Origin: Rhodoplanes serenus | Lineage (GTDB): Bacteria; Pseudomonadota; Alphaproteobacteria; Rhizobiales; Xanthobacteraceae | Length of the DNA: 40,449 nt | NCBI GenBank assembly: GCA_945893145.1 | Contig: CAMDDZ010000050.1 | Location: forward strand, 1-40,449 | Direction: 5' to 3' | Shown here: positions 1 through 8,568 of the stretch, in pieces | Layout: every line of letters starts with the position of its first letter | Numbering within the stretch: position 1 is the first letter of the stretch | Made by a program: the position numbers and the translations under genes | The notes under the pieces: generated by a model | Told to the model about the DNA's origin: nothing | Database searches by the model: none | What the model saw: only the letters and a program-made list of their open reading frames with translations

Positions 1-74
1 TCGCAGAACGCAAACGCATCAAACATGCAACTATCGCAAACCGCCGCTTGCAGCACCGACTGCAGGCCGCCTAA
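1..74 (+). CDS. C-terminal tail of an unidentified basic protein (cut by window edge)
   Basis: A reading frame open from the window edge ends in TAA at 72-74. Its last residues are rich in Lys, Arg and Gln (ending RRLQHRLQAA). The tail would fit a transposase or another DNA-binding protein, but no family can be named from about 23 residues. It lies just outside the point at about 147 where the GAF gene on the other strand breaks off, so it may belong to an inserted element. A second frame on the same strand is also open across this stretch, so coding is not certain. Confidence 0.22.
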   Translation, partial: AERKRIKHATIANRRLQHRLQAA

Positions 75-147
75 ACTCTAACCCTGATGAGCCAGAGCCT
101 CTCTTCTCGAAACGCCTGATCAGTCTCAAATTGCCTGACGACGGACA
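1..147. mobile_element. Possible end of an inserted element that truncates the GAF gene
   Basis: Read on the minus strand, the GAF gene matches its own internal module as far as ISSSPG. The expected continuation (ELEPVF) is then replaced by sequence beginning TGTCCGTCGTCAGGC, whose outer base is at about 147. A terminal TGT fits several IS families, and a short basic reading frame ends at 74. No target duplication or second inverted repeat can be seen because the other end lies outside the window. The junction is visible; calling it an IS is inference. Confidence 0.28.
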
Positions 148-806
148 CCCGGCGAGGAACTAATGACCGTGAGCACTTCGCTGGTCGCGGTCTGCTGCTC
201 CAGTGACTCGGTGAGATCGTCGGTGCGCTGGCGAAGTTCGTTGAGCAGCCGCGTGTTCTCGATGGCAATCACCGCCTGCGCGGCGAAGTTTTGTAGCAGT
301 GAGATTTGCTTGTCGGTGAACGCGCTCACTTCCTGGCGAAAAATGACGAAGGCACCGATCAATTCATTGTTTTTGAGCATCGGTACCACGATCAAGGACC
401 GCGCGCCGCCGAACTTGCTGGGTGGGCTCGGCATAGGACTTTGCTGATCGTCGAGGATGTGGATGATTGCCTTCTCTCGAAATACGCGGCTGAGCCCGTC
501 GTTGCCCGCTGTCGGCACAAACGGGCCTCGGCGTTGCTGATACTCAACATACTCGGCCGGCGCATTTACCCTGGCCGCGGGATGAAAGGCATTGCCGTCA
601 TACCGATGCAGCACGCCAAAGTCGGCACTGCAGATGCGAGTCGCATTCTCCAGCAAGGACTTGAACACCGGCTCCAACTCGCCCGGCGAACTCGAAATAA
701 CGCGCAGCACCTCGGCGGAGGCAGCAAACTGATCAAGCGCGTCTTGCCGCTCTTGTTGCAGCCGCGCTATTTCGCTGTTCTGGTCGGGCACGTGCACGCT
801 GGGCAT
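126..806 (-). CDS. GAF-domain sensor protein, C-terminally truncated
   Basis: The 226-residue product has a short coiled N-terminus (about 10-30), a module start [19 protein letters not shown] (30-48) and one GAF domain (about 47-187). A coiled linker follows (188-207), then a second module start [13 protein letters not shown] (209-220), after which it stops within six unrelated residues. In the family such modules are repeated and lead into an output domain, usually a histidine kinase or a class III nucleotide cyclase. Here the rest of the modules and the output domain are missing, so the gene looks broken. Its ATG (804-806) shares one base with the TGA of the upstream membrane-protein gene (TGATG), which implies translational coupling. 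What the lost output domain was cannot be read from this window. Confidence 0.72.
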   Translation of the reverse strand: MPSVHVPDQNSEIARLQQERQDALDQFAASAEVLRVISSSPGELEPVFKSLLENATRICSADFGVLHRYDGNAFHPAARVNAPAEYVEYQQRRGPFVPTAGNDGLSRVFREKAIIHILDDQQSPMPSPPSKFGGARSLIVVPMLKNNELIGAFVIFRQEVSAFTDKQISLLQNFAAQAVIAIENTRLLNELRQRTDDLTESLEQQTATSEVLTVISSSPGVRRQAI

Positions 807-1348
807 CAGAACGCGCAGCGGCCAACAGCGAAGAACGCCGCGACGATCACCAGATAGGCGGCCAGCATGGCAATCAACGCGTGTTTGAAGCGGCGCGCCT
901 TGATGCTGCGGATGTAGGACAGTTTCAGCGCCTCGGCGGTCAATTCGGGCTCGACCGCAAGGCCCTTGAGCCGCTCGGCGTATTGCGCGCCGCCGGAGGT
1001 GAGCGGGTTCGGCAGGTAGAACAGGTTCTTGGCGTCAAGACCTTCGGTCAGTTTGGGATTCGACGACGCGACCGGCCACAGCACCCAAAGGAAGGTGATG
1101 ATGGTCGCGACGAACACCACGATGGAAATGACCAGCACGTTGCGCGCGCCCGCCCCGCAGGCGCCGTTGACGATCGCCATCAGCGGGTTGCCAGACAGCA
1201 CAAAGGCAGCGAGCGATATTTGCGCCTTGAGATCGTAGGCGCGCACGTTCGCCTCGTTGAAGGCGATCACCTGCTTGAGGAAATCAACCCGTTCCTGCTT
1301 GGTCGCGCCGGCTTCCGCCGCGCCAACCGCCGCCGCGCCATTGGACAC
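806..1348 (-). CDS. Small membrane protein resembling a Pycsar (PycTM-type) effector
   Basis: I chose the GTG at 1348 because AGGGGG lies six bases upstream and the family-like region starts soon after it. The frame runs on to 1525, but that extension looks non-coding. The 180-residue product has a helix with the motif YDLKAQ (38-43) leading into a first hydrophobic segment (about 44-62). A second membrane segment is at about 70-91, ending VLWP, then a soluble loop (92-150), then a C-terminal membrane helix (about 155-175). The D-x-KA motif at the start of the first helix and the membrane-loop-membrane plan match PycTM effectors, which in Pycsar anti-phage systems damage the inner membrane when they bind cCMP or cUMP. 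No cyclase gene is visible here. The assignment rests on motif and topology. Confidence 0.55.
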   Translation of the reverse strand: MSNGAAAVGAAEAGATKQERVDFLKQVIAFNEANVRAYDLKAQISLAAFVLSGNPLMAIVNGACGAGARNVLVISIVVFVATIITFLWVLWPVASSNPKLTEGLDAKNLFYLPNPLTSGGAQYAERLKGLAVEPELTAEALKLSYIRSIKARRFKHALIAMLAAYLVIVAAFFAVGRCAF

Positions 1349-1753
1349 CGTATGCCCCCTACAGGCCGGGGCCGCCGCATGTTCGCAGACCCCCGGCGGG
1401 AGCCTATGCAAAGTCGAACACTTGGGAAAGCCGCGTCGAACAGCCCCAGACCGTTGCCAACGGACCGCCGTTGTTGGAGCTCCGAAGCCCGCCCGCCATG
1501 TCCTTTCAGTAACGTTCAACGCCAACCAATGGGATAGCGGAACCGTGCTGCATTGCGATGCAGTTTACTGCCGGTTGGCAGAGATGGGTCACAAGCGGAA
1601 ATGCTCAGTTTGAGCAGATGACGTCTGCACTTACCCCCAAAGCGGACCTCCGACCTGTGCGTTTATGCATTCACGCCCTAGAACGTTCCGTGAAAGGAGA
1701 ACGGAAAAGTTCTGCCGAAAAAGGGCATAGTTTTTCCAATAGAAAAGCCCGCG
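1349..1753. other. Intergenic region with probable dispersed repeat remnant
   Basis: This gap upstream of the membrane-protein operon holds no convincing gene. It contains a small perfect hairpin at 1548-1563 (CTGCAT-TGCG-ATGCAG). The stretch at about 1588-1660, running from GGGTCACAAGCGGAAATG to CCCCAAAGCGGACC, has the look of a dispersed intergenic repeat common in Bradyrhizobium-type genomes. That resemblance is from memory. The promoter of the GAF/PycTM-like operon should lie here, but no clear -35/-10 pair stands out. Confidence 0.3.
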
Positions 1754-1768
1754 CTATGCAGCGCGGGC
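1747..1768 (-). terminator. Rho-independent terminator of the integrase gene
   Basis: A perfect 8-bp stem (GCCCGCGC / GCGCGGGC) with a six-base loop overlaps the last codons and TAG stop (1754-1756) of the integrase. Read on the minus strand it is followed by TTTTC. Confidence 0.6.
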
Positions 1769-2884
1769 CAGAACGTGTGTCAGGTGGGCTTCGTACTTTG
1801 ATACGGCCTGCCGCGCCTGCGGCAGATAGTTCGCCAAGTTGTAGACCTTTCCCAGTGGCGTGATCTCGCCCTGGGAGATGTGGTTGAGCAGCCGGTCATT
1901 GACGCGCTGCGGTACATCGAGCTCGCCTAGCTTGGTCGAGAACGTCCTTCGCAAATCGTGCAACGTCCACGGTCGGATCGGCGGTTGAAGCTCGAACCGC
2001 TTCTTTGACTTGCTCCACCCGCTGAACGGCCGTTCGTGTCGGCCGTCGGCCGGAAACAGCAGCAAAGTGTCGTTAAAACGAGGGCAAGTTTCCAAGAGTT
2101 CGGCAAACATGTCTCCGTAGGGGAAGACGTGCTCGACCGAGTTCTTGGTTAGCCACGAAGGCAGGGTGATCAGCCGTTCTCGTTCATTGATCCAAGGTCG
2201 CTGCAAGTTTGCGATCTCGCTTCGGCGTTGTCCGGTTAAAAGAAGCATTCGAACGATCGTGCCGAAGGGATAGCCAACCCGTTCTGTTGCTCCCCACACG
2301 CTCTCAATTTCTCCATCGGAGAGAACGCGCTCGCGCCGCTTTTCCTTGAACGGCATTTCCATGCCGGTCGTCGGAGCGAAGCGAACAAATCTCCGCGGTG
2401 GCTTGGCGCACCACCGAAAGAACGTGCGAGCCTCTTTGAAGGCGTGGTTGGCGGCCGACCGTACAGGCTTCAGTCCGTCAATCACTTTGCCGATCTCGCG
2501 GTCAGTAATCATGTCGACGTTCCGGCCTTTGAACACGGGCAGGAAGTGCTTCGTCAGAATACGTTCGCGCTCGCTGGCGACGCGCGGCCGTTTGTTAGCC
2601 TTCGAGTGTTCAAGATACAGGGCAAGCGCACGCTCGAACTTGATGCTCTCCGCGTTCGGGTCGTTGTCAGCCTTGATCCCGAGAGCCTTCTTGCGCGCGT
2701 CGGCCAGTGACAGCTCCGGGTAGGAGCCGATCGTGAAGCGGTGGTTGCCAACTTTGGCGACGAACGTTTTCGAGTTTTTGCCAACTCGTACGCCAAAGCC
2801 CGGTGTCTTGGTGTCCCAGTAGTCAGTTTGTCCGTCCGCCTTCAGCGCACGGACGGCGATGTCGGTGAGCTGAATGCGAGGCAT
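1754..2884 (-). CDS. int: Tyrosine-type recombinase/integrase
   Basis: The 376-residue enzyme would integrate and excise the island by site-specific strand exchange. The N-terminal arm-binding domain (DUF4102 type, about 1-75, with GFGVRV and the repeated beta strands) is followed by a SAM-like core-binding domain (about 82-165). The catalytic domain carries R220 in TGQRRSE, K247, H309-x-x-R312 (HDLRRTF), H335 (LLNH) and the nucleophile Y348 (KVYNLANYL). The catalytic set is complete, so the enzyme is probably active. The start at 2884 has GGAGGAAG at good spacing. The gene lies about 200 bp from a split tRNA-Arg gene and reads away from it, the usual layout for tRNA-targeting integrases. Confidence 0.93.
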   Translation of the reverse strand: MPRIQLTDIAVRALKADGQTDYWDTKTPGFGVRVGKNSKTFVAKVGNHRFTIGSYPELSLADARKKALGIKADNDPNAESIKFERALALYLEHSKANKRPRVASERERILTKHFLPVFKGRNVDMITDREIGKVIDGLKPVRSAANHAFKEARTFFRWCAKPPRRFVRFAPTTGMEMPFKEKRRERVLSDGEIESVWGATERVGYPFGTIVRMLLLTGQRRSEIANLQRPWINERERLITLPSWLTKNSVEHVFPYGDMFAELLETCPRFNDTLLLFPADGRHERPFSGWSKSKKRFELQPPIRPWTLHDLRRTFSTKLGELDVPQRVNDRLLNHISQGEITPLGKVYNLANYLPQARQAVSKYEAHLTHVLARAA

Positions 2885-2913
2885 TTCTTCCTCCAGAGCT
2901 GATGCTCCGCGCT

Positions 2914-2935
2914 AGGTACTTTTTAGGTACTTTTT
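2914..2935. repeat. Two perfect tandem 11-bp repeats upstream of the integrase
   Basis: AGGTACTTTTT occurs twice back to back, 30-51 bases upstream of the integrase start codon (AAAAAGTACCT on the coding strand). The position suits integrase or excisionase arm sites, or an operator overlapping the integrase promoter. Function is inferred from position only. Confidence 0.5.
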
Positions 2936-3084
2936 TCGCGTGCGTAGGAACGGATATCCATGAGTAAGTGTACACCCGACTGACGCGTCGACTTTCGCGC
3001 AAGCCTCGGTGAAGTCAATCGTTTGCGGTTGCTATGAGGAACGGGGAGGAAGTGATCGCGAAAATAAATTTGGGTCGGAATCGT

Positions 3085-3124
3085 CTTAGAAGGCTGATGC
3101 TCTATCCAACTGAGCTACGGGGTC
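3085..3124 (-). tRNA. tRNA-Arg(UCU), 5' half only (disrupted by island integration)
   Basis: On the minus strand the sequence reads as acceptor strand GACCCCG, TA, D-arm GCTC-AGTTGGATA-GAGC, A26, anticodon strand TCAGC, loop CTTCTAA with anticodon TCT, then G39. Past this point the required partner GCTGA is absent (GACGA is present), and no T-arm or acceptor 3' strand follows. The gene is therefore a 40-nt 5' half. The break at the anticodon loop is where some tyrosine integrases cross over. A rebuilt tRNA would be expected at the far end of the island, outside the window. Confidence 0.75.
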
Positions 3125-3356
3125 GTACTTGAAAATCTGCTCAGGTTCTTAGCGCGACCGGCCGCCGGAGAACAGGGCGGCCGGACCGACTTGGCGCTGC
3201 TGCGGCGCGCCATCCCCTGCCATTTCGGCCCAATCCACCGTAACATCGGCCCTACAAATCTCGCCGCAAGCCGGTCACGACCCCGACATGATTTGGGATT
3301 CTGCTTGCATTGTCGCGCCTCGGATTCTCCCACCCGAGGGCAGGAGGAAATCGCCC

Positions 3357-6300
3357 ATGGTCTGGCTCGCCCGCGCCGGCTTCGTTGCCGCGCTCGCAAT
3401 TTTTGTATCTTTTTCCGCCTTTGCCGCCGACAAGGCGTTCCAGCGTGATGATCTCGCCGAAGCGCTGATCAAGCTCGAAGCACAGATCAAGAGCGACGCC
3501 GGCCAGGTCAGCAAGCCGCTCGCGCAGCTTCGCCGCGAGGCCGACGCCGCCTTCCAGCGCAACGACATGCGCAACGGGATGGTGCTGCTGGGCCAGATCA
3601 TCGCGATTGCGCCGGACGACAGCGCATCCTGGCTGCGGCTGGCCCGCACCATCCAGCTCATCCGTGCGGCCGACGATCGCGAGCGCGCGCTCCTGCTCGA
3701 CCGTGCCGGAACGGCGGCCTATGCGGCCTATCAGCGGACCAAGAACCGGCCGGAGGAAGCCGATGCCCTTGTCATCGTCGGGCGCACCTTCGGCGACCGC
3801 AAGCTGTGGCGCCCGGCGCTCGATTCGCTGCGGATTGCGCTTGAGATTCGCGAAGTCGCGGAGGTGCGCGCGCTCTACGAGCGCATGCGCGACGACCATG
3901 GCTTCCGTCTGTTCGACTATACGGTCGATGCGGACAGCGCTTCGCCGCGTGCCTGCTTCCAGTTCTCCGAGGCGCTGCCCGGCAAGCGAACGGACTTTTC
4001 GCCATTCATCGCAGTTGCCGGGATGGACAAGCCCGCGCTCTCCGCCGACGAAAAGCAGCTCTGCCTCGAAGGCCTCAAGCATGGCGAACGCTATAGCGTG
4101 ACGTTGCGCGCGGGCCTGCCTTCGACCGTCAAGGAAACCCTGCCGAAGTCGGCCGACATCACGGTTTACGTGCGCGACCGCAAGCCGTTCGTGCGGTTTG
4201 TTGCGAAGTCCTACGTGCTGCCGCGCACCGGCCAGCGCGGCATTCCGGTCGTCACCGTCAACACCAAGGCGGTGACAGTTGAAATTCTGCGCGTTGGCGA
4301 TCGCAACCTGATCGACACCGTGCTCGGCCGCGACTTCCAGCGCAACCTCGACCGCTACGACATCGAGCGGCTGTCCGACAATCAGGCCGTCAAGGTCTGG
4401 AAGGGCGAGCTCGCGGTTGAACAGACACTCAACGCCGAGGTCACGACCGCATTCCCGGTCGATCAGGCGGTCGGCGATCTCGTGCCCGGCGTCTATCTGA
4501 TGACCGCCGAGGCTGCGGGCGCCACCAAGGACGACAGCGATTCACTGGCGACGCAGTGGTTCATCGTTTCCGATCTTGGCCTTGCGGCCTTCTCGGGCAG
4601 CGACGGCGTCAACGTGTTCGTGCATTCGTTGGCGAGCGCTGAGCCCAAGGGCCTGGTCGAGGTGCGGCTGATTTCCCGCGCCAACGAAATTCTGGCCACC
4701 AAGCGCACCGATGGCACCGGCCGCGTGCAGTTCGAAGCCGGATTGACGCGCGGTGAGGGCGGCGCGGCGCCCGCCATGCTGATCGCGTCGGACGGGAATA
4801 AGGACTACGCCTTCCTCAGCCTGAAGACCCCGGCGTTCGATCTGTCAGATCGCGGCGTCACCGGCCGGCAGGTGCCGGTGGGGCTCGATGCCTTCGTGTT
4901 CACCGAACGCGGCGTCTATCGCTCCGGCGAAACCGTCCAGGTCACGGCGCTGCTGCGCGACGCGCAAGGGATCGCGGCGCCAAATGTGCCGATCACGCTC
5001 GTGGTCGAGCGGCCGGACGGCCTGGAATACCGCCGCATCGTGGTCGCCGATCAGGGCGCCGGTGGCCGCACGCTGAGCGTGCTGATCAATGCCTCGGCTT
5101 CGACCGGCACCTGGCGCGTGCGCGCCTACACGGATCCTAAGCGTCCCTCGATTGGCGAAGCCTCGTTCCTGGTCGAGGACTATGTCCCCGACCGCATCGA
5201 GTTCGACGTCGAGGCGCCGGCCGGCAGCATTTCCAAAGCCAAGCCTGCCGAAGTGTCCGTCAGCGGCCGCTATCTCTACGGCGCGCCGGCGTCCGCGCTC
5301 GACCTTGAGGCTGAGTTGCAGATCGCGCCGGCGCCGGAGCGGCCGAATTTCGCCGGCTATCAGTTCGGCACCGCCAACGAAGAATTCTCCGCCGAGCGGC
5401 AGCCGATCGAGGACATGCCGCAGACCGACGAGACCGGCAAGGCGAAGTTCAAGGTCTCGCTCGACAAGATGCCGGCGTCGAGTCGGCCGCTTGAGGCGCG
5501 CATCACGGTGCGGATGTCTGAGCCGGGCGGCCGCGCGGTCGAACGCAAGATCACGCTGCCGATCACGCCGACCGCCAACATGATTGGTGTGAAGCCGATG
5601 TTCACCGGCCGTTCGCTCGGTGAAGGCGACATGGCGAACTTCGACGTCGTGCTGGCGGCGCCCGACGGCACCCAGCTCGCGCGCAGCGGCGTGCGTTACG
5701 AACTGCTCAAGATCGAGTCGCGCTACCAGTGGTACCGCCGCGACGGCAATTGGGGCTACGAGCCGATCAAGGCCACGCGGCGCGTGGCCGACGGCCGGAT
5801 CGACGTTGCGACCGGCACGCCGGGCCGCATCGCGCTGCCGGTGCAGGGCGGCCGCTACCGGCTCGAAGTCTCGACCGGCGAGCCCAATGGGCCGGTGACC
5901 TCCATCTCGTTCGACGCCGGCTGGTACACCGAGGCGACCGCCGACACGCCCGACATGCTGGAGATCGCGCTCGACAAGCCCGAGTACAAGCCGGGCGACA
6001 GTATGACGGTTGTGGTTACGGCGCGCACGCCGGGCCGCGTCACGCTCAATGTGATCGGCGACCGGCTGATCACGTCGGTGACGCAGGAGGTGCCGGTGGG
6101 TGTCTCGCGCATCCGCGTCGGCGTCGGCCGCGATTGGGGCAGCGGCGCCTATGTGGTGGCGACGCTGCGGCGTCCGCTCGACGCCAAGGCGCAGCGCATG
6201 CCGGGGCGTTCCATCGGCGTGCAATGGTTCGGCATCGACCGCAAGGCCAGAACCCTGACGGTCGATATGAAATTGCCGCAGATTCAGCGTCCCAACTCGA

Positions 6301-8561
6301 CGCTGCGCGTACCGATCAAAGTCGATGGGTTCAGCCCCGGCGACGAGGCGCGCATTGTGGTGGCCGCTGTCGATCTCGGCATTCTCAATCTCACCAACTA
6401 CAAGCCGCCGGCGCCTGACGACTATTATCTCGGCCAGCGCCAGCTCACTGCCGAGCTCCGCGACCTGTACGGCCAATTGATCGACGGCATGCAGGCGACC
6501 CGCGGCCAGATCAAGGTCGGTGGCGACACCGCCGCCGACCTGCAAGGAAGCCCGCCGACCGGACCGCCGCTCGCGCTTTATTCCGGCATCGTCACGGTGA
6601 AGCCGGACGGCACCGCGGATATTCCGTTCGATATCCCGGCGTTCTCGGGCACCGTGCGAGTCATGGCGGTGGCCTGGAACAAGGACAAGGTCGGCCGCGC
6701 CACGGGCGATGTCACGGTGCGGGATCCGGTCGTGCTGACCGCAACCTTGCCACGCTTCCTGCTGACCGGCGACCAGAGCACCATGCACCTCGATCTCGAT
6801 AACGTCGAAGGCGCGGCGGGCGACTATTCGTTGACCATCCGCACCGAAGGCGCACTCTCGGTCGGCGACCGCATGGTGCAGGCGCTGCGGCTGCGTCCCA
6901 AGCAGCGCGACAACGTCGTGGTGCCGCTCACCGCCTCCGGTGCGGGCCCCGCGACCGTCAGTGTGCGTGTCGCTGGCCCCAACGGGTTCACCGTCGAGCG
7001 CAACTATCCGATGATGGTCAAACCGGCGACACAGGTCATCGTGCGCCGGACCGTGAAGCCTATCGCCAAGGGCGAGAGCCTGACGGTGTCGAACGACCTG
7101 TTTGCCGATCTGGTGCCGGGCACCGGCTCGGTCGGCCTGTCGGTCGGCATCTCGACCGCGCTTGACGCCGCAAGCCTGCTTGCGGCGCTCGACCGCTATC
7201 CGTTCGGCTGCTCCGAGCAGATCACCAGCCGGGCGTTGCCGCTTCTCTATGTCAACGAACTTGCCGCCGAGGCGCATCTTGCCCTCGACGGCGCGGTCGA
7301 CCAGCGCATCCGCGATTCCATCGATCGTGTGCTGGCGCGCCAGTCGTCGAACGGTTCGTTCGGCCTGTGGGGCGTCGGCGGTGAGGATGCCTGGCTCGAT
7401 GCCTACGTCACCGACTTCCTGACGCGCGCTCGCGAGCGCGGATTTGCCGTGCCCGATACGGCGTACAAGCTCGCGCTCGATCGTCTGCGCAATGTCGTTG
7501 CGACCGCGCCTGACGTGACCAAGGACGGTGGCCGCAATCTGGCCTATGCGCTCTATGTTCTGGCGCGCAACGGCGTGGCACCGCTTGGCGATCTGCGCTA
7601 TCTCGCCGACGCCAAGCTGTCCGATCTCGCAACGCCCATCGCGCAGGCGCAGATTGCGGCAGCGTTGGGAATGCTGGGCGATCGCACCCGCGCCGAACGC
7701 GTCTATGCGACGGCGCTGGCCTCGATCAAGGTGCCGGCCGAGCCTGAATTGTTCAGCCGGATCGACTATGGCTCGACGTTGCGCGATGCCGCGGCGTTGC
7801 TGACGCTCGCAAGCGAAGCGGGCGGCTCACGGCCCGTAATCTCGGCAGCCGTGCAGCGGATCGAGCAGGCGAGGGCGCAACTGCCCTACACCTCCACCCA
7901 GGAGAATGCCTGGATGGTGCTCGCCGCCCGTGCTCTCGCCAAGGACGCCAGCGGTGTATCGCTCGACGTTGCTGGCGCAGCAACCAAAGGCCCGCTGTTC
8001 CGCAACGTCCGGCCCCGCGATCTGGGTCAGCCGTTGAAGGTGACCAACACCGGCGAGGGGACGTTGCAAGCCGTGGTCTCGGTCACCGGCGCGCCGGTGA
8101 CACCCGAGCCCGCGGCCGACAAGGGCTTCAAGATCGAGCGCAATTTCTTCACGCTCGATGGCGAGCCGGTCGACATCACCAAGGCCAAGCAGAACCAGCG
8201 CTTTGTCGTGGTGCTGCGGATCACCGAGGGCAAGCCGCAGTTCGGCCGGGTCATCGTCGCCGACTATCTGCCGGCTGGCTTCGAGATCGACAACCCTCGT
8301 CTCGTCTCCTCCGGCGACACCGGCACGCTGGCGTGGATCGCCGACGCGGCTCCGCCGGTGAACTCGGAGTTCCGCGACGACCGCTTCAGCGCTGCGTTCG
8401 ACCGCAGCGATCGCGACAAGCCAGTGTTTGCGGTGGCCTATGTGGTGCGTGCGGTCTCGATCGGCCGATACGTGCTGCCGCAGGCCTACGTCGAGGACAT
8501 GTACCGGCCTGACCGTTACGGCCGGACCAGCGCCGGCACGATCGAGGTTGGGCAGAAGTGA
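3357..8561 (+). CDS. Bacterial alpha-2-macroglobulin, thioester-containing
   Basis: The 1734-residue periplasmic protease trap would protect the envelope from attacking proteases. The start at 3357 is preceded by AGGAGG; the frame extends 23 codons further upstream without support. A signal peptide (about 1-23, cleavage after AFA) has no lipobox cysteine, so unlike E. coli YfhM the product should be soluble rather than a lipoprotein. A helical TPR-like section (about 25-190) precedes macroglobulin-like beta domains. The thioester site is intact in YPFGCSEQ (C1285, Q1288), followed by the helical thioester domain and C-terminal beta domains. It lies 7 bp upstream of pbpC, the partner it accompanies in many proteobacteria, where the pair is thought to sense and repair envelope breaches. 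Confidence 0.93.
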   Translation: MVWLARAGFVAALAIFVSFSAFAADKAFQRDDLAEALIKLEAQIKSDAGQVSKPLAQLRREADAAFQRNDMRNGMVLLGQIIAIAPDDSASWLRLARTIQLIRAADDRERALLLDRAGTAAYAAYQRTKNRPEEADALVIVGRTFGDRKLWRPALDSLRIALEIREVAEVRALYERMRDDHGFRLFDYTVDADSASPRACFQFSEALPGKRTDFSPFIAVAGMDKPALSADEKQLCLEGLKHGERYSVTLRAGLPSTVKETLPKSADITVYVRDRKPFVRFVAKSYVLPRTGQRGIPVVTVNTKAVTVEILRVGDRNLIDTVLGRDFQRNLDRYDIERLSDNQAVKVWKGELAVEQTLNAEVTTAFPVDQAVGDLVPGVYLMTAEAAGATKDDSDSLATQWFIVSDLGLAAFSGSDGVNVFVHSLASAEPKGLVEVRLISRANEILATKRTDGTGRVQFEAGLTRGEGGAAPAMLIASDGNKDYAFLSLKTPAFDLSDRGVTGRQVPVGLDAFVFTERGVYRSGETVQVTALLRDAQGIAAPNVPITLVVERPDGLEYRRIVVADQGAGGRTLSVLINASASTGTWRVRAYTDPKRPSIGEASFLVEDYVPDRIEFDVEAPAGSISKAKPAEVSVSGRYLYGAPASALDLEAELQIAPAPERPNFAGYQFGTANEEFSAERQPIEDMPQTDETGKAKFKVSLDKMPASSRPLEARITVRMSEPGGRAVERKITLPITPTANMIGVKPMFTGRSLGEGDMANFDVVLAAPDGTQLARSGVRYELLKIESRYQWYRRDGNWGYEPIKATRRVADGRIDVATGTPGRIALPVQGGRYRLEVSTGEPNGPVTSISFDAGWYTEATADTPDMLEIALDKPEYKPGDSMTVVVTARTPGRVTLNVIGDRLITSVTQEVPVGVSRIRVGVGRDWGSGAYVVATLRRPLDAKAQRMPGRSIGVQWFGIDRKARTLTVDMKLPQIQRPNSTLRVPIKVDGFSPGDEARIVVAAVDLGILNLTNYKPPAPDDYYLGQRQLTAELRDLYGQLIDGMQATRGQIKVGGDTAADLQGSPPTGPPLALYSGIVTVKPDGTADIPFDIPAFSGTVRVMAVAWNKDKVGRATGDVTVRDPVVLTATLPRFLLTGDQSTMHLDLDNVEGAAGDYSLTIRTEGALSVGDRMVQALRLRPKQRDNVVVPLTASGAGPATVSVRVAGPNGFTVERNYPMMVKPATQVIVRRTVKPIAKGESLTVSNDLFADLVPGTGSVGLSVGISTALDAASLLAALDRYPFGCSEQITSRALPLLYVNELAAEAHLALDGAVDQRIRDSIDRVLARQSSNGSFGLWGVGGEDAWLDAYVTDFLTRARERGFAVPDTAYKLALDRLRNVVATAPDVTKDGGRNLAYALYVLARNGVAPLGDLRYLADAKLSDLATPIAQAQIAAALGMLGDRTRAERVYATALASIKVPAEPELFSRIDYGSTLRDAAALLTLASEAGGSRPVISAAVQRIEQARAQLPYTSTQENAWMVLAARALAKDASGVSLDVAGAATKGPLFRNVRPRDLGQPLKVTNTGEGTLQAVVSVTGAPVTPEPAADKGFKIERNFFTLDGEPVDITKAKQNQRFVVVLRITEGKPQFGRVIVADYLPAGFEIDNPRLVSSGDTGTLAWIADAAPPVNSEFRDDRFSAAFDRSDRDKPVFAVAYVVRAVSIGRYVLPQAYVEDMYRPDRYGRTSAGTIEVGQK

Positions 8562-8568
8562 GCCTGCG

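Larger units (their letters stand above)
2885..3356. other. Island boundary region between integrase and chromosomal genes
   Basis: This gap holds the tandem 11-bp repeats (2914-2935), about 145 bases of island-side sequence without a gene, the tRNA half (3085-3124), and about 230 bases of chromosomal leader before the macroglobulin start. Nothing else coding is supported. The crossover site of the island should be the anticodon-loop segment around 3085-3093. Confidence 0.45.

Noticed and set aside
1349..1525. N-terminal extension of the PycTM-like protein to the ATG at 1525
   Set aside because: The extension is Arg/Pro/Cys-rich and unlike the family, while a GTG with a good ribosome-binding site lies at 1348.
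3060..3130. Complete tRNA-Arg gene
   Set aside because: The anticodon stem does not pair past the loop and there is no T-arm or 3' acceptor strand, so only the 5' half is claimed.
4845..7277. An 810-codon open frame antisense to the macroglobulin gene
   Set aside because: It mirrors third-position GC bias of the real gene. Its product is Arg/His/Asp-rich low-complexity sequence without any family motif.
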